Positions 49,561 to 58,447 of a DNA stretch of 64,000 nt are shown here, one piece after another (position 1 is the stretch's first letter; each line of letters opens with the position of its first letter). Source of the DNA: Ruminococcus sp. (GTDB lineage Bacteria > Bacillota > Clostridia > Oscillospirales > Acutalibacteraceae); contig JAFQRC010000012.1 of NCBI GenBank assembly GCA_017410265.1, positions 1 to 64,000 on the forward strand, in the 5' to 3' direction. The notes beneath the pieces were generated by a model. It worked only from the letters and a program-made list of their open reading frames with translations. It made no database searches and was not told the origin of the DNA. The translations under genes were made by a program, and so were the position numbers.

Positions 49561-49566
49561 AAATAT

Positions 49567-49642
49567 TGGTGCCTCCGGACGGAATCGAACCATCGACACG
49601 GGGATTTTCAGTCCCCTGCTCTACCGACTGAGCTACAGAGGC
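49567..49642 (-). tRNA. tRNA-Phe (GAA)
   Basis: Anticodon loop CTGAAAA, acceptor GCCTCTG/CGGAGGC-type pairing (one mismatch-prone G-T) and encoded CCA. Confidence 0.93.
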
Positions 49643-49647
49643 AAATA

Positions 49648-49724
49648 TGGCGACCCGGAACGGGCTCGAACCGTCGACCTCTAGCGTGACAGGCTAGCGT
49701 TCTAACCAACTGAACTACCGGGCC
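49648..49724 (-). tRNA. tRNA-Asp (GTC)
   Basis: Anticodon loop CTGTCAC, acceptor GGCCCGG/CCGGGTC and encoded CCA. Confidence 0.93.
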
Positions 49725-49728
49725 ATAT

Positions 49729-49804
49729 TGGTGGGAACAACAGGGCTCGAACCTGTGACCCTCTGCTTGTAAGGCAGATGCTCTCCCAGCTGAGCTATGC
49801 TCCC
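49729..49804 (-). tRNA. tRNA-Val (TAC)
   Basis: Anticodon loop CTTACAA, acceptor GGGAGCA/TGTTCCC and encoded CCA. First gene of the minus-strand tRNA array. Confidence 0.93.
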
Positions 49805-49884
49805 ACGCGTTTCGCCTCTTATTTGCGACGGGTATTATAATACAACACCCGAGTGAAAAAGTCAACACTTTTTTGATAAAAATT

Positions 49885-50763
49885 TTATTTTTTTGAAAGA
49901 ATGGCTTTAAGTTCAGCTTCTGAGAACTCAAAGTTCTTATTACAGAAGTGACAACTAGCCTTTGCTCCGTGGTCAACAGATATCATTTCTTCGATTTCTT
50001 CTTTCGGCATCGACTCGATAAGTGCAGCGATTTTATCCTTGGAACAACCGCAGACATACTTCACCTCAAACTCGTCGAGCACCTCAACCTCAAAGCCTTT
50101 GAGAGCTTCTTTGCACATATCAAGTGTGGACATTCCCTTTGCAAGCATTGTGGTAACAGAATCAAGCTGTGCGATATTATTCTCAAGCTTTTCGATTGTA
50201 TCCTCAAAAGCACCCGGCAGAAGCTGAATAAGCAGACCGCCTGAAAGAAGCACCTCTGCGCTTTCTTTATCTATAAGTACTCCTAAAGCACAAACGGTAG
50301 GAATCTGCTCAGACTGCGCATAGTACGCTGCGATATCTTCAGCAATCTCTCCTGATGCAAGCTCAATCTGTCCGATGTACGGCTCGCCACTTCCCAAATC
50401 ACGCATAACATTGAGCACACCGTTTTTGCCGACAGCTTCAGCGACATTAAGTTTTCCGTTTTCGTAGTGAGTACTCTGGCAGGACGCATTTGATACATAA
50501 CCCTTTACATTACCAAAAGAATCAGCAACAGCAATCACAGGACCTAATGGTCCGTCACCTGCAACACGCAGATTGATAGACGCGTCCTTACTCTTCAGCA
50601 TTGCACCCATCATAGATGTAGCAGAAAGAAGTCTGCCTAAGGCTGCAGACGCTACAGGTGAAGTGTTATGAATTTTTGACGCTTTGTATACAATATCTGT
50701 GGAGTCGATAGCTGACGCCATGACAGCTCCGTCAGATGTGATACATCTGATTATTTTATCCAT
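49885..50763 (-). CDS. hslO: Hsp33 redox chaperone
   Basis: 292 residues. Hsp33 hallmarks: N-terminal DKIIRCITSDGAV, central GYVSNASCQ-type region, and the C-terminal redox switch with CGC and CHFC, which together bind zinc when reduced. Oxidation frees the zinc and activates the holdase. Length is normal for the family. It lies just upstream (in transcription downstream) of a methyltransferase and yerC on the same strand. Confidence 0.95.
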   Translation of the reverse strand: MDKIIRCITSDGAVMASAIDSTDIVYKASKIHNTSPVASAALGRLLSATSMMGAMLKSKDASINLRVAGDGPLGPVIAVADSFGNVKGYVSNASCQSTHYENGKLNVAEAVGKNGVLNVMRDLGSGEPYIGQIELASGEIAEDIAAYYAQSEQIPTVCALGVLIDKESAEVLLSGGLLIQLLPGAFEDTIEKLENNIAQLDSVTTMLAKGMSTLDMCKEALKGFEVEVLDEFEVKYVCGCSKDKIAALIESMPKEEIEEMISVDHGAKASCHFCNKNFEFSEAELKAILSKK

Positions 50764-50784
50764 ATTAAAATCTCCGTAAAAATA

Positions 50785-51540
50785 TTACTTTTTCTTTGCG
50801 ACATATACAATCCTCTGGTCGTTTTCCTTAGGACTTTCAAATGTCATATCCGAAAAACGCTCAACCACCTCAAAGCCCGCTTTTTCTAGCATCTCAGTGA
50901 CCTCCCCATCAGAATAGGCGCGTTCTCTGAACTTTTCTTCAGTTCTGTAATAGATATTCCCCTCGCGCTCAAAGAAGTCGAGCTCTATTTCGACGATATT
51001 ATTTTCCAAAAAAGAATTTTGCCACACACAAAAAACATCATCGGTATCATAGACATAGGTGTTATCAGCAAGAACTTCTTTGTGCTTATATATAGTATTA
51101 GCATCGAAAAGAAAGTATCCGCCCTTGTTCATAAAAAGCGAAACGCGGTCGAAGGTTTTCTGCACATCTTCGATTTTGGTGAGATGGTTGATGCTATCAA
51201 GGGTACAAACACAGGTGTCAATCGTGCCGTAAAGGTCAATCGACTGCATTTTCTGACAAAGGAAAAGGATATCGAGGTTATTCTCCTCCGCCTTTTCCCT
51301 AGCATAAGAAAGCATATCATAGGAAGCATCGATTCCATAGACATCAACTCCGCGTTTTTTCAGCTCAACAGTGAGCGAACCTGTGCCACACGCTAAATCA
51401 AGGCTCAACCCCATATCGTGGTCAAGCCTTTTGAAAACTTCCAATATATATTCACATCTTTTGTCATAGCCGACATTTTGCATAAGGGCATCATAATACT
51501 GAGAAAACGAATTATACCCCGCAGGTGTGAAGCTGTTCAT
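50785..51540 (-). CDS. class I SAM-dependent methyltransferase
   Basis: 251 residues. Motif I LDLACGTGSLT, motif II VYGIDAS, and a later CTLDSINHL strand identify a Rossmann-fold methyltransferase. Substrate unknown. The ATG at 51540 overlaps the yerC stop (ATGA), so the two are coupled; a GTG at 51543 is an alternative start. Confidence 0.9.
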   Translation of the reverse strand: MNSFTPAGYNSFSQYYDALMQNVGYDKRCEYILEVFKRLDHDMGLSLDLACGTGSLTVELKKRGVDVYGIDASYDMLSYAREKAEENNLDILFLCQKMQSIDLYGTIDTCVCTLDSINHLTKIEDVQKTFDRVSLFMNKGGYFLFDANTIYKHKEVLADNTYVYDTDDVFCVWQNSFLENNIVEIELDFFEREGNIYYRTEEKFRERAYSDGEVTEMLEKAGFEVVERFSDMTFESPKENDQRIVYVAKKK

Positions 51541-51836
51541 CACTTTTTGTCTTCCATTCTTTCGAAAACTAAATCATAGCCACCGCTGTTTTCGTAATTT
51601 AAAGAGCGGTTAACGCGGCTGATAGTAGCAGTAGAAGCTCCTGTCTTTGAGACAATCTCGCTGTAGACCATATTGTCTTTGAGCATTTTAGCAACAACAA
51701 GACGCTGGGACATAGACTTAACTTCAGGGATAGTGCAAAGGTCCTTAAAAAAAGCTGCACACTCTTCTCTTGTCTGCAAAGTAACGATAGCATCGAACAG
51801 AAAATCTGTAAATTCGTCGTTGAGTTTCTTAGGCAT
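51540..51836 (-). CDS. yerC: YerC/TrpR-like regulator
   Basis: 98 residues with the TrpR-like helix bundle and a helix-turn-helix (VYSEIVSKTGASTATISRVNRSL). YerC-type proteins are small Firmicutes regulators related to TrpR, with unknown ligand. First gene of the yerC-methyltransferase-hslO set. Confidence 0.9.
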   Translation of the reverse strand: MPKKLNDEFTDFLFDAIVTLQTREECAAFFKDLCTIPEVKSMSQRLVVAKMLKDNMVYSEIVSKTGASTATISRVNRSLNYENSGGYDLVFERMEDKK

Positions 51837-51916
51837 TTTTACTCTCCTGTTTCATAATTTAATGCACTAAAATTTTAACACATAAAATCGTAAAAGTAAA
51901 GAGGCAAAATAGTGCT

Positions 51917-51944
51917 AAAAAATCCCCCTTAGAAAAAGGGGGAT
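51917..51944 (-). terminator. terminator after the metal exporter
   Basis: ATCCCCCTT/AAGGGGGAT stem, with T6 on the minus strand. Confidence 0.85.
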
Positions 51945-51948
51945 AAAA

Positions 51949-52806
51949 TCAGAAAACATTCCAGAGCTGTCCAGATATTACACCGAGCAAAATTCCGCTT
52001 AACAGCAATATAGCTGTTATGATGATATTCTCTTTCACGTTTTTATTGAGTCTAAAAAGCACCAGCAAGCCGACTCCTGCGTTAGTCATAAGACCTGAAA
52101 GCATCGCACCGGGTGTGATAACACCCTCTACAAAAAGGTTAGTGATAAGGACGGACACCGAGCAGTTAGGTATAAGTCCAACTACGCCCGCAAAAATCTC
52201 TGATACAAATGGTGCGGTGATAAATGCACCTGATAAAAAGTCGTTTCCAAAATACTCAAAAATAATATTGAGCGCAAAAGATACTATAATAATAAGGACC
52301 AAGACTTTCGCTGTGTGCTTTAAGGCTGACAAGAAAATGTTTTCATGGCAGTCGCAGTGCTCCTGTTCACAGAAATCGTGGATATGTTCAGAAGAAGCAA
52401 CCTTGTTTTTCTTCAATAAGCGTAAAGCTAGATCAATGATAAATCCGAATATCGCAGCTCCCAAGACTTTAAACAACAGAATCTTCGCAATCGTTTTACC
52501 GCCTACATCTGAGGACAGCAAAATCGGAAGCATTTCATCAGAAGTTGACAGAAAAACTGCAATCAAAGTTCCGAGTGTCACAAGACGAGCTGAATAAAAC
52601 CCTGCGATAGCTCCCGAAAAACCGCACTGCGGAATCGCACCAAAAAGTGAGCCTAGCGCAGGTCCTGCGTAGCCAACCTTTGCAACTGTTTTGTTGAGTT
52701 TCTCCCCCGCTTTGAGCTCAAGATACTCCATCAGAAGATAAGCCAGAAACAAAATAGGCGTCATCTTCAGTGCGTCAAGCAGAGTTTCAAAAATTATATC
52801 TAACAT
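51949..52806 (-). CDS. putative manganese/heavy-metal exporter (ArsP_2-like)
   Basis: 285 residues, about eight to ten membrane segments in two similar halves. Conserved loops GAIPQCGFSGA and GLIPNCSVSVL, each with a Cys, mark the family of putative manganese or arsenic transporters. A His/Cys-rich loop (EHIHDFCEQEHCDCHE) between the halves probably binds metal. ATG at 52806 follows AGAGGTAA; a TTG at 52809 is less likely. Confidence 0.85.
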   Translation of the reverse strand: MLDIIFETLLDALKMTPILFLAYLLMEYLELKAGEKLNKTVAKVGYAGPALGSLFGAIPQCGFSGAIAGFYSARLVTLGTLIAVFLSTSDEMLPILLSSDVGGKTIAKILLFKVLGAAIFGFIIDLALRLLKKNKVASSEHIHDFCEQEHCDCHENIFLSALKHTAKVLVLIIIVSFALNIIFEYFGNDFLSGAFITAPFVSEIFAGVVGLIPNCSVSVLITNLFVEGVITPGAMLSGLMTNAGVGLLVLFRLNKNVKENIIITAILLLSGILLGVISGQLWNVF

Positions 52807-52963
52807 CAAATTTACCTCTTATAATAAATTATGTTAGTATGATATCAAATAAGAGAGAGTGAGTCAATGAAAGAAATCATATTTACCGAAAACTACTAAA
52901 ATTAAACGAAAAAGTTCTTGACAACGAAAAGCTGTTGTGCTAAAATTTGCTTTGCAAGTTTAC

Positions 52964-53052
52964 GGAGAGGTGTCCGAGTGGTTTAAGGAGCTAGTCTTGA
53001 AAACTAGTGATCCCGCGAGGGACCAAGGGTTCGAATCCCTTCCTCTCCGCCA
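52964..53052 (+). tRNA. tRNA-Ser (TGA)
   Basis: Acceptor GGAGAGG/CCTCTCC, anticodon TGA (CTTGAAAAC), long variable arm and encoded CCA. Confidence 0.95.
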
Positions 53053-53084
53053 TTTTTTTATATTGCACAAACACTTTGGCATAC

Positions 53085-53175
53085 GGAGGATTACTCAAGT
53101 GGCCAAAGAGGCTCCCCTGCTAAGGGAGTAGGCCGGGAAACCGGTGCGAGAGTTCGAATCTCTTGTCCTCCGCCA
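53085..53175 (+). tRNA. tRNA-Ser (GCT)
   Basis: Acceptor GGAGGA/TCCTCC, anticodon GCT (CTGCTAA), long variable arm and encoded CCA. Confidence 0.95.
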
Positions 53176-53210
53176 AAAAGAAAGCACTAACCTTTATGGT
53201 TGGTGCTTTT
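53156..53210. repeat. 55-bp repeat at tRNA-Ser 3' end, copy 1
   Basis: Covers the last part of tRNA-Ser(GCT) and its terminator (AGCACTAACC/GGTTGGTGCT plus T-run). Near-identical to 53474-53528. Confidence 0.9.
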
Positions 53211-53473
53211 CTTTTTCGTTTGATATTTTGATTCGAACTCGAGCACCGAAGGTGCGGGCATTGAGCACGACCGCCGCCTGTGGCGGATTCAGGGAGTATA
53301 TTTATAGGGTTCCCTGAAAAGCTTGCTTTTTAGGGAGAGGAGGCACAACAAAGCAAATGAAATTTTTGTGTTCACACAAAAACGAATAAGCGACGTTTGT
53401 GCTGACGAGGTGCAGTGGTCAAAATTATGCGAAGCGAATAGCAAGCTGATAATTTTGGGCACCACAAACTGGG

Positions 53474-53528
53474 GAATCTCTTGTCCTGTGCCAAAAAGAA
53501 AGCACTAACCTTTATGGTTGGTGCTTTT
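53474..53528. repeat. 55-bp repeat at tRNA-Ser 3' end, copy 2
   Basis: Same as copy 1 except two changes (CC to GT in the acceptor). The 263 bp between the copies (53211-53473) contain no believable gene. Confidence 0.9.
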
Positions 53529-53553
53529 TCTCCTTTCTCGTACCATTTTCCAT

Positions 53554-53582
53554 TTGACACGATACTCGCAAATTGTTATAAT
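53554..53582 (+). promoter_or_regulatory. promoter of the dipeptidase gene
   Basis: Perfect TTGACA (53554-53559), 17-bp spacer and perfect TATAAT (53577-53582), 63 bp before the start codon. Confidence 0.93.
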
Positions 53583-53645
53583 TTTATTAGATTCTGGGGA
53601 ACAGGCCTTGGGGCTTGTTCCCTGTTTTATTTTGGAGGACTTTAT

Positions 53646-55082
53646 ATGTCAAAACTTGAAAACTTAGCCCCGCATAGAGTTTTTCACTATTTTGAAGAGC
53701 TGAGCTCTATTCACAGAGGCTCAGGTGATATGGAGGCCGTTTCGCAATATTGCGTTAATTTTGCAAAAGAGCACAACCTGAAATACTATACTGATAGACT
53801 TAATAATGTCGTCATTTTCAAAGACGGTACTTGTGGCTACGAAAACTCACAACCTGTTATTTTGCAGGGACATCTCGATATGGTGTGCCAGAAAACAGAA
53901 GAGTGTTCCATAGATTTCTTGAACGACGGTCTTGATGTTTATGTCGACGGTGATTTTGTCAAAGCTAAGGGAACAACCTTAGGTGCTGATAACGGCATAG
54001 CTGTTTCAATGGTGCTTTCTGTTTTAGAGAGTGATACTATCGCTCACCCGCCGATTGAGGCTATATTCACTACTGACGAAGAAACCGGAATGTACGGTGC
54101 TAAAGCGCTTGATATGAGCATACTAAAAGGCAAGCGTATGATTAACATCGACTCTGAAGAAGATGATTGTATCACCGTTTCTTGTGCAGGCGGCTCAGAT
54201 TTCAGGGCAGAAAAAGCCATAGAGCGTACAACTAAAACAGGCGACAAAGTCACTATCACACTAAAAGGACTTCGGGGCGGTCACTCGGGAATCGAGATAA
54301 ATTCAGGCAAGTTAAACGCTAACAAGGTTATGGGTAAGGCTCTCTCCTCACTTTCTGACAAAGTTGATTTTGAAATCATCAGCATTAGTGGTGGTGATAA
54401 ACCAAATGCTATCACAAACCGATGTGAAGTAGAGTTATGTGTAAGTGGCGATTATGAAGAAAAGCTCAACACTGTATTAAGTAATGTTAAAGTTGAATTT
54501 GTAGATGCCGAAAAAGATTTGGAATTTGAACTGATAATTGAGAAAAACCACGAGTGTGAAACTATCGGTAAGGAGCTTACAAAACACATCACTGGGATTT
54601 TAGCTACCACTCCAAACGGTGTTATCGAGATGAGCAAGAATATTGAAAATCTTGTTGAGACCTCTCTTAATTTAGGTGTGCTCTACACTGATGAAAACAA
54701 TCTCGTTTTGCACTTTGCTTTAAGAAGCAACAAAAAATCAGGACTCTCAAAACTCGAGAACGATATGATAGAATTCTTCAGGAAGTATGACTTCGAAATT
54801 GAAACTTTCGGGCACTATCCTCCGTGGGAATACAGGGAAAATTCACCACTGCGTGATATGTACAAAGACTTATATTGTGAAGTTTTCAAAAAAGCCCCAC
54901 GAGTTGAGGCTATTCACGCAGGACTTGAGTGCGGAGTGTTCGCCTCTCAGGTTGAAGACTTTGACTGTATCGCTATCGGTCCGAATATTTTCGATGCTCA
55001 CACAGTAAATGAGCGTTTGAGCATCAAATCCACACAGGTAGTATTTGACATAATTGTGAAACTTTTAGCAAAAATGCAGTAA
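53646..55082 (+). CDS. pepD: aminoacyl-histidine dipeptidase (M20 family)
   Basis: 478 residues. M20 zinc-peptidase features: HLDMVC (metal His and Asp), TTLGADNGIA, TTDEETGMYGA (catalytic Glu and metal Glu), and the late AIHAGLECGVFAS. PepD-type enzymes cleave dipeptides such as Xaa-His in the cytoplasm. ATG at 53646 follows TTGGAGG. A longer upstream frame is not preceded by a ribosome site and includes the promoter. Confidence 0.93.
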   Translation: MSKLENLAPHRVFHYFEELSSIHRGSGDMEAVSQYCVNFAKEHNLKYYTDRLNNVVIFKDGTCGYENSQPVILQGHLDMVCQKTEECSIDFLNDGLDVYVDGDFVKAKGTTLGADNGIAVSMVLSVLESDTIAHPPIEAIFTTDEETGMYGAKALDMSILKGKRMINIDSEEDDCITVSCAGGSDFRAEKAIERTTKTGDKVTITLKGLRGGHSGIEINSGKLNANKVMGKALSSLSDKVDFEIISISGGDKPNAITNRCEVELCVSGDYEEKLNTVLSNVKVEFVDAEKDLEFELIIEKNHECETIGKELTKHITGILATTPNGVIEMSKNIENLVETSLNLGVLYTDENNLVLHFALRSNKKSGLSKLENDMIEFFRKYDFEIETFGHYPPWEYRENSPLRDMYKDLYCEVFKKAPRVEAIHAGLECGVFASQVEDFDCIAIGPNIFDAHTVNERLSIKSTQVVFDIIVKLLAKMQ

Positions 55083-55089
55083 TTATCTA

Positions 55090-55118
55090 TTGTTTTTTGT
55101 ATAAAAATGTGGTATCAT
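55090..55118 (+). promoter_or_regulatory. promoter of the OPT transporter gene
   Basis: TTGTTT (55090-55095), 17-bp spacer and TATCAT (55113-55118). Confidence 0.6.
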
Positions 55119-55179
55119 TAATCGAATAAATTTGTCACGAAGACTTTTTGAGGGGTCTTGGTGTCGGTAAGGAGAAAAT

Positions 55180-57090
55180 ATGGACAACAAAAACAAACCT
55201 TTCAAGCCGTATGTTCCGGCTGACAAGATTACTCCCGAAATCACTGTTGCATCAGTTATTTTAGGTGTTATTTTATCAGTCGTATTCGGCGCAGCTAACG
55301 CTTACCTTGGTCTTAAGGTAGGTCTTACAGTATCCGCTTCTATCCCTGCGGCTGTTATCTCGATGGGCGTTCTCCGCGTTATTATGCGCAGAAACTCAAT
55401 TTTAGAGAGCAACATGGTACAGACCATCGGTTCTGCCGGTGAGTCACTCGCAGCGGGTGCTATCTTCACTCTTCCTGCTCTTTTCATTTGGGCAAGCGAA
55501 GGTAAACACGGTATCGAAAACCCAAGTATTTTAGAAATCACTCTCATCGCCTTAATCGGTGGTCTTCTCGGTGTTTTCTTTATGATTCCGCTGAGAAACG
55601 CACTCATTGTTAAAGAACACGGCACTCTTCCTTATCCTGAGGGTACTGCTTGTGCAGAGGTTCTTTTAGCTGGCGAAAAGAACGGTGCAGGTGCAGGCGT
55701 TGTATTTGCAGGTATGGGCTTTGCGGCTCTGTTCAAGTTCATCATTGACGGCTTAGTGGCTGTTAAGGGCACATTAACACTAAAATTAGACGGCTTTAAA
55801 ACTGAGGTCAGCACACAGATTTATCCGGCACTCTTAAGCGTTGGTTACATCTGCGGTCCTAGAATCTCATCTTACATGTTCGCAGGCTCAATTCTTTCAT
55901 GGCTTGTTATCATTCCGCTTTTAGTAACTACAGGTGGCGATGCTGCTGCAGCTTATGAGGCAGGCGGTGCAGGTGCAGTTCACGGCAGCTTTATTAAGTA
56001 CATCGGTGCAGGTGCTCTTGCTGCTGCTGGTATAATCTCACTTATCAAGTCACTTCCTACTATCGGTAGTGCGTTTGTCGGCTCTATGAAGGGCTTAAAA
56101 GATACTGGCAAAGGTGGCAATGAGCGTACATCCAAGGAAATCAACATCGTTGTTGTTATCGCTGCTATCATTGTTCTTACACTCGCAATCTGGCTCATTC
56201 CTACTATCAAAGTTAACCTCATTGGTGCTTTAATCATCGTTGTATTCGGTTTCTTCTTTGCAACCGTTTCTTCCCGTATGGTAGGCTTAGTAGGTAGCTC
56301 AAACAACCCTGTTTCAGGTATGGCTATCGCTACACTTCTCATCACAACTCTCGTTTTAGTTGTTACTGGTCAGAATGATGCTACAGGTATGGTGAGCGCA
56401 ATTTCAATCGGTGCTATCATCTGTATCGTTTGTGCTATCGCAGGCGACACATCTCAGGATTTAAAGACTGGTTACATCTTAGGTGCTACTCCAAAGAAAC
56501 AGCAGATCGGTGAAGTTATCGGTGTTGGTGCTGCTTCTCTTGCTATCGGCGGTACACTTTATCTCTTAAACGCAGCTTACGGCTTCGGTCCTGAGGGTCT
56601 CAACGCTCCACAGGCTAACCTCATGAAGACAATCGTTGAGGGTATTATGGGTGGAGATATGCCTTGGGGACTTGTAATAGCAGGCGCATTCATCGCAGTT
56701 GTAATCGAGCTTATCGGTATCCCTGTTCTTCCTTTCGCCATCGGTGTATATCTCCCATTTGAGCTCAACGCTTGCATTATGATCGGTGGTATTATCCGTC
56801 TTGTATTCGATAAACTCAAGAAAGCTAAAGAAGAAAAAGACAGAATCGTTAACGACGGCGTTTTATTCTGTTCAGGTATGATCGCAGGCGAAGGTTTAGT
56901 AGGTATCCTGCTCGCATTATTTGCTATTCTCCCTGTTGCAGGCGGAAAGACGATTGCTGAAGCAATCAACTTGAGCGCTATGCTCGGCATTACTGACACA
57001 GTTATGAACATCGGTTCAATCGTTCTCTTCGCTATCATCATCCTCACATTCTGTGCATTCACAGTATGGAAGAAGAATAAGAAGGCATGA
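55180..57090 (+). CDS. OPT-family oligopeptide transporter
   Basis: 636 residues with about 14-16 membrane helices. Family motifs are clear: AANAYLGLKVGLTVSASIPAA near the start, GSAGESLAAGA, and GDTSQDLKTGYILGATPKKQQ in the second half. OPT carriers import small peptides or metal chelates. It follows a dipeptidase gene, so uptake and then cleavage of peptides is plausible. Its stop overlaps the next start (ATGA). Confidence 0.93.
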   Translation: MDNKNKPFKPYVPADKITPEITVASVILGVILSVVFGAANAYLGLKVGLTVSASIPAAVISMGVLRVIMRRNSILESNMVQTIGSAGESLAAGAIFTLPALFIWASEGKHGIENPSILEITLIALIGGLLGVFFMIPLRNALIVKEHGTLPYPEGTACAEVLLAGEKNGAGAGVVFAGMGFAALFKFIIDGLVAVKGTLTLKLDGFKTEVSTQIYPALLSVGYICGPRISSYMFAGSILSWLVIIPLLVTTGGDAAAAYEAGGAGAVHGSFIKYIGAGALAAAGIISLIKSLPTIGSAFVGSMKGLKDTGKGGNERTSKEINIVVVIAAIIVLTLAIWLIPTIKVNLIGALIIVVFGFFFATVSSRMVGLVGSSNNPVSGMAIATLLITTLVLVVTGQNDATGMVSAISIGAIICIVCAIAGDTSQDLKTGYILGATPKKQQIGEVIGVGAASLAIGGTLYLLNAAYGFGPEGLNAPQANLMKTIVEGIMGGDMPWGLVIAGAFIAVVIELIGIPVLPFAIGVYLPFELNACIMIGGIIRLVFDKLKKAKEEKDRIVNDGVLFCSGMIAGEGLVGILLALFAILPVAGGKTIAEAINLSAMLGITDTVMNIGSIVLFAIIILTFCAFTVWKKNKKA

Positions 57091-57434
57091 AAAAAAAGAA
57101 GGTAATTGAAGAGAATTTTCTCGAGAAAATTCCATCTCATAAAGAAGGCTTAGGATACTCAATAAGCGATGACGGTAGTGTTACGCTTGAAATGGAAAAT
57201 AAAGGTGCAATGAACAAAATTGCACAGGTAATTTTCAGAAAACCAAAAATCAGTTATATCCACCTCGAAGAATTTGGTAGCTTTATCTGGCCGCTTATAG
57301 ACGGAAAGAAAAATATTATCGAAATCGGGAAGGAAGTTGAAGCTCATTTTGGTGAGAAAGCTAACCCTCTTTATGAAAGATTAGCAACTTATTTTCAAAT
57401 GCTTGAGTCGTATGACTTTGTAGATCTTAAATAA
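57087..57434 (+). CDS. PqqD-like protein coupled to the OPT transporter
   Basis: 115 residues. The C-terminal ~80 fit the PqqD fold (short strands, GSFIWPLIDGKKNIIEIGKEV winged-helix-like block, and a final helix). PqqD-type domains bind leader peptides in RiPP pathways. No radical SAM or precursor is nearby. Coupled by a 4-bp overlap to the OPT gene; role unknown. Confidence 0.75.
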   Translation: MKKKKVIEENFLEKIPSHKEGLGYSISDDGSVTLEMENKGAMNKIAQVIFRKPKISYIHLEEFGSFIWPLIDGKKNIIEIGKEVEAHFGEKANPLYERLATYFQMLESYDFVDLK

Positions 57435-57440
57435 CACTAT

Positions 57441-57470
57441 GCCCTGTCGTTATGACAGGGCTTTTGTTTT
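57441..57470 (+). terminator. Rho-independent terminator
   Basis: GCCCTGTC/GACAGGGC stem with a T-rich tail. Confidence 0.9.
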
Positions 57471-57532
57471 GTCTCTATTGCGGTTTAGTTAAAGCGATGA
57501 TATAATACTTTATCAACAAAGGCGGTGAGTTT

Positions 57533-58378
57533 ATGAGTAAAAATAAAAAGAGAACTATTGCTCTTGTTTGCACCTCCATTATATTTATTTTGCTCGCGGT
57601 ATGGATTGCTATTGAAAACAAAACAATTGAAACTAACTACTACACTATCCAGAGCGAGGAGATATCCTCTGCTTTTGACTCATATACTATTGCGCAGATT
57701 TCTGATTTGCACAACGATACTATCGGTAAGGATAATATAAAACTTATAAACGCACTCAAAGACGCTCAACCTGACATCATCGTTGTCACGGGTGATTTGA
57801 TTGACTCAAGAAACACCGATATAAAAATTGCAGTAAGTTTCATGAAAGGAGCAGTAAAAATCGCCCCGTGTTACTACATCAACGGAAACCACGAAGCAAG
57901 AATCACTGAGCAATACGACATATTAAAAGAAGAACTGACTAACATAGGCGTTACTATACTTGAAAACGAATCAGTAAAGCTTCATAAAAACGAGGATACA
58001 ATAAATCTTATTGGTATCAACGACCCCGATTTTCATATTGAAAAAGCTGAAATCTCAATTGACAACAGAATAGAAGAGCTAAATTCCGACGAAAGTTTTA
58101 CAATTCTACTGTCGCACAGACCAGAAGCATTTGAAGTTTATGTAAAAAATGATATCGACCTTGTTTTTACCGGACACGCCCATGGCGGTCAGTTCAGACT
58201 TCCGTTTGTCGGTGGACTTTTCGCTCCACATCAAGGAGCCTTTCCAAAATATGACTCAGGACTGTACGCAGAATCAGGCACCAATATGCTTGTGAGCCGG
58301 GGACTCGGAAACAGCATCTTCCCTTTCAGGTTCAACAACAGACCTGAAATAGTTGTAGCTGTTCTTAAGTCAAAGTAG
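57533..58378 (+). CDS. membrane-anchored metallophosphoesterase
   Basis: 281 residues. One N-terminal membrane helix (about 8-25). Calcineurin-like motifs: QISDLHND, VTGDLIDSR, INGNHEAR, SHRPEAF and TGHAHGGQ. Similar to YaeI/YkuE-type enzymes, which act on lipid or nucleotide phosphates at the membrane. ATG follows GGCGGTGAG. Confidence 0.92.
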   Translation: MSKNKKRTIALVCTSIIFILLAVWIAIENKTIETNYYTIQSEEISSAFDSYTIAQISDLHNDTIGKDNIKLINALKDAQPDIIVVTGDLIDSRNTDIKIAVSFMKGAVKIAPCYYINGNHEARITEQYDILKEELTNIGVTILENESVKLHKNEDTINLIGINDPDFHIEKAEISIDNRIEELNSDESFTILLSHRPEAFEVYVKNDIDLVFTGHAHGGQFRLPFVGGLFAPHQGAFPKYDSGLYAESGTNMLVSRGLGNSIFPFRFNNRPEIVVAVLKSK

Positions 58379-58447
58379 TCTTACCCTTGCAATAATTTAG
58401 AATTATGATATTATACATATATAAACTTTAAGAAAGGAGATTTGTCC

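Noticed and set aside
53481..53645. A longer N-terminus for the dipeptidase
   Set aside because: It would include the consensus promoter and has no ribosome site; TTGGAGG marks the ATG at 53646.
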